Source: a virus. Taken from it: a stretch of 24,934 nt of DNA. Shown piece by piece: positions 20,266 to 24,934 of this stretch (positions are counted from its first letter, which is position 1; each line of letters opens with the position of its first letter). A program made the translations under genes and the position numbers. The stretch spans positions 1-24,934 of IMG/VR virus record IMGVR_UViG_3300025671_000489. One strand, given 5' to 3'. The notes under the pieces are model-generated. The model saw nothing but the letters and a program-made list of their open reading frames with translations. It was not told the DNA's origin and searched no databases.

Positions 20266-22635
20266 TTACTTGGTACGTTGCTTAGTAGCCTCTACCGCCA
20301 ACTTGGCTTGACGGTCCAACTCCTTCTGACGTGCCTCGTGCTCCCTATCCATATCCTTCTCCATCTTATCGTATTCTACTTTCAGTCTCTTAACATCCTC
20401 TGACTCAGCTTTGAATGCCTGCTTGAGCCTTTCAATTGCAAGATCCTTCTCATTCTGAGATGTCTGTAGATCGGTCTCATGCTGCATCTCCATACGTTTC
20501 ATTGCCATGTTGGCTTCGATCTGCTGCTGTTGTTGCTGCTGACCCGCCTGGAGCTGTCTTTCCTGCTGTTGTTGCTGACGCTGGATGGCATCTTCTTCAG
20601 CAGTCTCGATCTTACGTCTCATACTGGAGATGGACCTGTCTGTCATGATGTCCATCAATTGACTGAAATTCAATTTATCACTCTGTAGTCCTGCCTGAGC
20701 AAGTTGGATGAATCTTTCTCTCATCTGAGCATCCAACAGGTTATTTGACATGACGATACCAAAATCCAGTTCACGGAAGTGGTCACCATCAAGTTCAAAT
20801 ATTTCAGACGACATGTCATCCAATATATGCTGTACTATCTTCTTTTTACCCTTGTATGCAAACTTGGCCGCCTCTAATAACGCTGTGAGCGTTCGCTTCT
20901 TGACATCCTCATGCATACTGAAATAAACTTCAGTAATATGAGAAGACTGAGTAACAGACCTATCGACATTCCCAACAAGTTCTCTATTGTGTATACTGCC
21001 CTCTCTCTGCTTTGATACTCCTGAGATCTCACCCATCTCAACCTTCAGGAAGTTGAGCATTGCAAGATTCTGTTGAATGTATCCAGAAAGGTTAAAGTCC
21101 ATAGGAGTACTTCTTCCAGGAAGATTGCCAGCAAGTTTACCTGTAGATGCTCCCTTGTCACCTTCTTTGAAAGAATCCTCTACCATCCAGCCCATACGCT
21201 CTGCATAGTACAGGACATCCTCAAACTCCCAACCGTCAGGAGTACGTGCAAGGTCGATGGTACCGATGACCCCTTTATACTTTGCAAAGGCATCCTGCGT
21301 CTTCCACATGAATGCATTGTACAGATACTGATAAGGCTTCATCCTTCCCATAAGAGAAGTAATGTCATCATCGTTCACAGAGTATGCCGATCCTATGTAC
21401 GGGCATTGTGAAATGGATGGGTTTGACATTGAATACGCCTTTATGGGGAATGCCTGCATCTTTACGTAGATGTCACGTCCTATACGTGTACCTTCCCACC
21501 AGTCGGTCACCCAGTACCACTTGACCTCTTCACCAAGTGCAGTGTCAGCTTCATAGAACTCGGACACCAGCTTGTACTGTACATCACCGGTAACCTCATC
21601 ATAGTACTTCAGACGTCCCACCTTCTGATACGATCTCCATACCACACGGGTAACGAGAATTGATCCTGTACTGGTATATTCAGGCAAATGAAAGGATGAG
21701 TCTATAAGCTCATCTGATGCTACCAACTGCCCTTCAGTGTTCTCAATGAGATTGATGGCCGGCAGATCAGGTTCCTTCTCTCCAAGATTGATGAATGATT
21801 TATCATCGTCTGCAGAATATCCTGCCTTACCTCTCTCCAACATGGACACCTGAGAAGGTTTAAGATGATCATGGAACATGTCAATGATCCTTCCAGGAGA
21901 GTAGTAAGCATACTCTACAATAATATCACAGTCCTCTATCTGATTACTTTCAGATGTACGGATGGTCTTAATATTGAGAGGATTGCACTTTCTCAGTGAA
22001 GGTTCCCCTCCTACGATATCAACTGCATAGATCTCAAGTCCTGTAAGAAGTGCATCCAAGAATCCGTCATTGAACTTCTTGTCCACCTTTTCCTCATGTT
22101 TGATATGCTCAAGGAGGTGTGTGGCCCTACGTTCACGGATATCCTGATACTCATACTTTCTCCACTTCTCAAGATCCTTTATCTTCTTTTCGATCGTGGC
22201 CTCATCAATATTAGGCTCCTGTATGATCTCTTCCATGAATGTCTTCATGTATCGATCCTTGATCTCTTTCTCCTTTTGGGAAACAGCATCCTCATTGACG
22301 ATCTTGACCCTGAAGTCAGAGACCCTCTTTGCCTCTTCGCCTACAAGAAGATTTATCTTCGGTGCAGCGATGGGATAGTTACGTGGTTTAATTGGAAAGG
22401 AGTCCGATCCCAATGCGAAGGGATCACAGAACTCCATCATCTCCTTAGTGTCAAGTCTGTTGTTGTAGAGGTCTATGTTAGCCCTCATCTCACTGTAGTT
22501 CGTCTTGAACTCAGTTGCGGAGAATGCATGATCTATCGCAGACTGCACACACTTCTTTCTCCAGCTTTCCCCCTTCTGTGTGAGGGATCTCTTTTGGGAT
22601 GGAAATCCACTTAATCCATAATCAGATACGGCCAT
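20266..22635 (-). CDS. Portal protein, crAss-like
   Basis: The gene starts best at ATG 22635 (789 residues, MAVSDYGLSGFPSQKRSLTQ); GTG at 22641 would add two. Size and order directly after the terminase identify the portal, the dodecameric ring through which DNA enters the head. Visible blocks include FPIKPRNYPIAAPKINLLVG near residues 81-100, EEAKRVSDFRVKIVNED, WYWVTDWWEGTRIGRDIYVK near 377-396 and LPGRSTPMDFNLSGYIQQN near 507-525, the last resembling the portal pattern I know from crAss-like phages. The C-terminus holds two polyglutamine runs (about 685-706) and a long charged coiled coil (706-785), longer than usual for small-phage portals. TAATTTTG also precedes this start. Confidence 0.87.
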   Translation of the reverse strand: MAVSDYGLSGFPSQKRSLTQKGESWRKKCVQSAIDHAFSATEFKTNYSEMRANIDLYNNRLDTKEMMEFCDPFALGSDSFPIKPRNYPIAAPKINLLVGEEAKRVSDFRVKIVNEDAVSQKEKEIKDRYMKTFMEEIIQEPNIDEATIEKKIKDLEKWRKYEYQDIRERRATHLLEHIKHEEKVDKKFNDGFLDALLTGLEIYAVDIVGGEPSLRKCNPLNIKTIRTSESNQIEDCDIIVEYAYYSPGRIIDMFHDHLKPSQVSMLERGKAGYSADDDKSFINLGEKEPDLPAINLIENTEGQLVASDELIDSSFHLPEYTSTGSILVTRVVWRSYQKVGRLKYYDEVTGDVQYKLVSEFYEADTALGEEVKWYWVTDWWEGTRIGRDIYVKMQAFPIKAYSMSNPSISQCPYIGSAYSVNDDDITSLMGRMKPYQYLYNAFMWKTQDAFAKYKGVIGTIDLARTPDGWEFEDVLYYAERMGWMVEDSFKEGDKGASTGKLAGNLPGRSTPMDFNLSGYIQQNLAMLNFLKVEMGEISGVSKQREGSIHNRELVGNVDRSVTQSSHITEVYFSMHEDVKKRTLTALLEAAKFAYKGKKKIVQHILDDMSSEIFELDGDHFRELDFGIVMSNNLLDAQMRERFIQLAQAGLQSDKLNFSQLMDIMTDRSISSMRRKIETAEEDAIQRQQQQQERQLQAGQQQQQQQIEANMAMKRMEMQHETDLQTSQNEKDLAIERLKQAFKAESEDVKRLKVEYDKMEKDMDREHEARQKELDRQAKLAVEATKQRTK
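20518..20583 (-). repeat. CAG/CAA tract encoding polyglutamine in the portal
   Basis: The codon tract contains two runs of five and seven Gln separated by a short charged linker (QRQQQQQERQLQAGQQQQQQ). Tandem CAG/CAA codons could expand or contract without breaking the frame. The tract joins the portal core to the C-terminal coiled coil. Confidence 0.85.
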
Positions 22636-22649
22636 GGGCACAAAATTAC

Positions 22650-24848
22650 TTACTTTTTATGACGCATATGTACAGGAGTGTATCCAGAAAACAATTGTTT
22701 AGGCTCTCTTCTATGGCCGTTTCTTCTCATAGAAGGTCTGCTATCAAAGAATGATGGGTATGTTCTGGGCTCATCCACCACATCCATCTTGAACATGTCC
22801 TCTTTAAGTATCAACACCATACCCAACGCAGATATACGGTCATAGTTGCCGAAGTTGGGATTGTACATCTCAAGCTCTTTCAACAGCGCAGTGTTCCAAA
22901 TGGTATGCAAATTAAGTCTATCATGATCCTGCCCTTCCTCCTCAGAGTATGCAGTATCAAGTAGCCAGGACTTTATAAGGGACCTTGCCCATGCATTGAC
23001 GGATTTTGTAGCATTCGTACCCTTGGCCGTATTACCGAAGGTAGACGTCTTCATGATCTGCATGTCCTTCAATATCTTAGGAGTATCTGCCAGCAGGTAC
23101 AGTGCATTACGTTTCTCAAAATACGAGAACATTCCCTTCTTGTTGTTCTCGTAGTTGCATCTGGCATTGTAATACTTTATGAGCCTGTAACAGATCTCAT
23201 AGAACTTCTCTGCAGTTGCCGGCCTGCCTGTATACTCTGCCACTATCCTATTGGTTATCCTGTTCATGATGATACATGATCCGAGAGATGCAGTAGTTGA
23301 CACATCATCGTCATAGGGGTCGACACCTGCTATGTACATGTTTGCCGGCACCTCATCCTCAGGCGGATGCTCAAATATCTCCACACATCCATGCAATCCA
23401 AAGTTATCCCTTACCGGAAACTCCTTTATAGGATAATTATCAGAAGGCCTCAACTCTATCTGACCGTTACGATTGACAAGATCCACATTGAATATCCTGT
23501 CCGTCCATCTTGCCGGATGTGCTTCAACCTCTGACCTCTGTACCTTAAGGTCTTCAACAGGGAAGATACTGCCTTCCCTTCTCATCATGGCCTCCTGAGG
23601 AGTAATGGAACGGTCAGCCCGTTCCTGAATCATCGCATTGGGGTCCGTGGTGGCCTTCTTGACCTTTTCCCTTTCCTCAATGATCTCCACAAGAGCACTA
23701 AAAACATCAGAGTTACCATCTTTATCGTAATGCCCTTCCCTATTAAAATACTCTCCGCAATACCATCCACACAGACTGTCTTCAGGAGCGTTCTGATCGA
23801 ATACATTCCTGATGGCATATATACGATAACCCTCAGGTTGTGAGAACAGTGTCCTTATACCTTCAAAGTCAGCTCCCTCGGTACCACCTGTACCAAAGGC
23901 TATCATGGTACCGAACGTCACATTGCCCTGCTCTACCGATGGTCTTGCAATTGACCATGCCTTCAGAAGATGTGGGAACTTACCGGCCTCCTCGAACAGG
24001 ATGACCTTACCCCTCTTACCCCTTGCACGTTCTGGCTGATTCTTAAGTGTAACACCTATGATCTCAGATTTGTACCCTTTTACAACCTTTGTCTTGGGAT
24101 CCTTATAAGATGCACGTCTGTGCATTGCAGTGTCCTTCTCATCCCTTGCTTTCTTCCATGGAGTGTACTCATCCACAAAATCCATTACATCCCAGGCCTT
24201 GTCAAGTATGGCATCACCTTTCAGATACTCACCCTCCGATGCAAGTGCATAGCTTTTTGACTGAGGTACGTGATAATAGTTCCTGTCCATGGTAGACCCT
24301 CCCTTGTAAGAGAATCCACGTCCCCTCGTTTTGAGCACCACTGCATGCAATCCACGTTGCTCTGCCTGCTCAAGGTAATGGAAGTACAGATAGTCACTGT
24401 CCCACACATCAGGGAAAGTAAACACCCTGTCCGCACGTTTCAGATCAGAATCATCGCTCTCTTCCAGTATGACGGTCTTCATGATGGGGCAGTAGTTCAG
24501 ATACCAGTAGTAGTAACCGGATACCCACTCACCGTCCTCCTTACGTACATACCCCTCCTTACAACGTCTTATCTCCTCCAACCAGAACTTCATATAATCT
24601 GACTTGGGATGTGGGTTGGGCATCAGATGCGTATAACACCCGTGCTTCTGAAAATGAATGGCCGCAGGTCTGAAGTAGTCCATATCCTTCAGAATGTGCG
24701 GCCGTGTAACATCTACCTTGATCCTGCCCTGATCGTCCCTTGGGATCATGTCCGCATAGGGCCTGTCCAGGGAGGTCATGTAGGACAGGATGGGTATCTC
24801 GTCTATCAGATCATATACCTGTCTCTGTATATCTTCCTTCTTTGACAT
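22650..24848 (-). CDS. terL: Terminase large subunit (packaging ATPase-nuclease)
   Basis: The 732-residue protein carries both terminase activities. The ATPase shows Walker A-type KTRGRGFSYK at 173-182, Walker B VILFEE at 282-287 (E286-E287 catalytic candidates) and a coupling-motif block FGTGGTEG at 318-325. The nuclease shows AGVDPYDDD at 507-515, an acidic YENNK near 566-570 and YDRISALGM near 669-677, consistent with the RNase H-like three-acid site. Length suits crAss-like terminases, longer than the ~500 residues of many phages because of an N-terminal extension. The enzyme cuts concatemeric DNA and pumps it through the portal encoded 14 bases downstream. No small terminase is visible here. 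The ATG at 24848 has little Shine-Dalgarno signal. Confidence 0.95.
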   Translation of the reverse strand: MSKKEDIQRQVYDLIDEIPILSYMTSLDRPYADMIPRDDQGRIKVDVTRPHILKDMDYFRPAAIHFQKHGCYTHLMPNPHPKSDYMKFWLEEIRRCKEGYVRKEDGEWVSGYYYWYLNYCPIMKTVILEESDDSDLKRADRVFTFPDVWDSDYLYFHYLEQAEQRGLHAVVLKTRGRGFSYKGGSTMDRNYYHVPQSKSYALASEGEYLKGDAILDKAWDVMDFVDEYTPWKKARDEKDTAMHRRASYKDPKTKVVKGYKSEIIGVTLKNQPERARGKRGKVILFEEAGKFPHLLKAWSIARPSVEQGNVTFGTMIAFGTGGTEGADFEGIRTLFSQPEGYRIYAIRNVFDQNAPEDSLCGWYCGEYFNREGHYDKDGNSDVFSALVEIIEEREKVKKATTDPNAMIQERADRSITPQEAMMRREGSIFPVEDLKVQRSEVEAHPARWTDRIFNVDLVNRNGQIELRPSDNYPIKEFPVRDNFGLHGCVEIFEHPPEDEVPANMYIAGVDPYDDDVSTTASLGSCIIMNRITNRIVAEYTGRPATAEKFYEICYRLIKYYNARCNYENNKKGMFSYFEKRNALYLLADTPKILKDMQIMKTSTFGNTAKGTNATKSVNAWARSLIKSWLLDTAYSEEEGQDHDRLNLHTIWNTALLKELEMYNPNFGNYDRISALGMVLILKEDMFKMDVVDEPRTYPSFFDSRPSMRRNGHRREPKQLFSGYTPVHMRHKK

Positions 24849-24934
24849 TGAATATCACTTTCAGGTTATTAGGTCCTGTAACCTGATTATCCTTTACAGT
24901 AAAGCTATAAGCATCCCTGTTAAGATCATGCATG
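24811..24934 (-). CDS. Possible 3' end of an upstream gene overlapping the terminase start
   Basis: A minus-strand frame is open from the window edge to TGA at 24811 and reads HDLNRDAYSFTVKDNQVTG, then PNNLKVIFNVKEGRYTETGI. It overlaps the first 38 bases of the terminase gene. The residue composition looks coding and the 86 bases before terL hold no other feature. The start lies at or beyond the edge (an ATG sits at 24933). The overlap is longer than others in this window, so it could be chance. Confidence 0.4.
   Translation of the reverse strand, partial: MHDLNRDAYSFTVKDNQVTGPNNLKVIFNVKEGRYTETGI

Noticed and set aside
22096-22614. Plus-strand 172-residue frame inside the portal gene
   Set aside because: Antisense shadow of the conserved portal N-terminus with no matching context; no plus-strand operon exists in the window.

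Overview
This window looks like part of the virion-assembly region of a tailed phage of the crAss-like group (order Crassvirales), probably infecting a member of the Bacteroidota. The assignment rests on gene order and on remembered family motifs: a ~730-residue large terminase, a ~790-residue portal with a long Gln-rich coiled tail, an acidic coiled-coil (scaffold-like) protein, a ~500-residue major capsid protein with crAss-type blocks, then connector-like proteins. No database search was run. The host is inferred from the protein families, the A-rich and often Shine-Dalgarno-poor leaders, and the tolerance for AT-rich spacers. Every gene I accept lies on the minus strand, so transcription runs from right (24.9 kb) to left (1). 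The window is cut inside genes at both ends.

Layout in transcription order. (1) 24.9-15.8 kb, packaging and head: a short partial ORF, terminase, portal, scaffold-like protein, major capsid protein, a 287-residue conserved neighbour, a 242-residue connector-like protein, a possible 41-residue ORF, and a 423-residue putative capsid accessory protein. A strong hairpin followed by a T-rich run ends this block at about 14.45 kb. (2) 14.4-9.7 kb, first appendage block: a 480-residue protein with two ~195-residue repeats, a small conserved protein, a Cys-rich Ig-like protein, a collagen-like protein and two fibre-like proteins. (3) 9.7-8.4 kb: six consecutive, tightly coupled, very Lys-rich proteins of 46-102 residues. 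(4) 8.4-5.0 kb, second appendage block: a Cys-rich protein, two small proteins and two large putative adhesins. (5) 5.0-3.1 kb, putative lysis cassette: small ORF, holin, possible Cys-rich mini-ORF, DUF5675 protein, and a spanin-like protein with an N-terminal membrane anchor and a beta-rich C-terminus ending in Phe. (6) 3.1 kb to 1: a small structural-type protein, a metallophosphoesterase with an HTH-like N-terminus, then three overlapping connector or tail-type genes.

Most genes are packed with ATGA or TAATG start/stop overlaps or gaps of only a few bases, so the block is probably read as a few long messages with translational coupling. The main unexplained features are the run of basic small proteins, the unusual lysis cassette, a metallophosphoesterase embedded among structural genes, and a 24-base direct repeat that copies the holin start upstream of an adhesin cassette, which suggests a module insertion. 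I saw no tRNA, rRNA, CRISPR array, insertion sequence or integrase. Once the small genes are counted, no gene-free stretch exceeds 160 bases.
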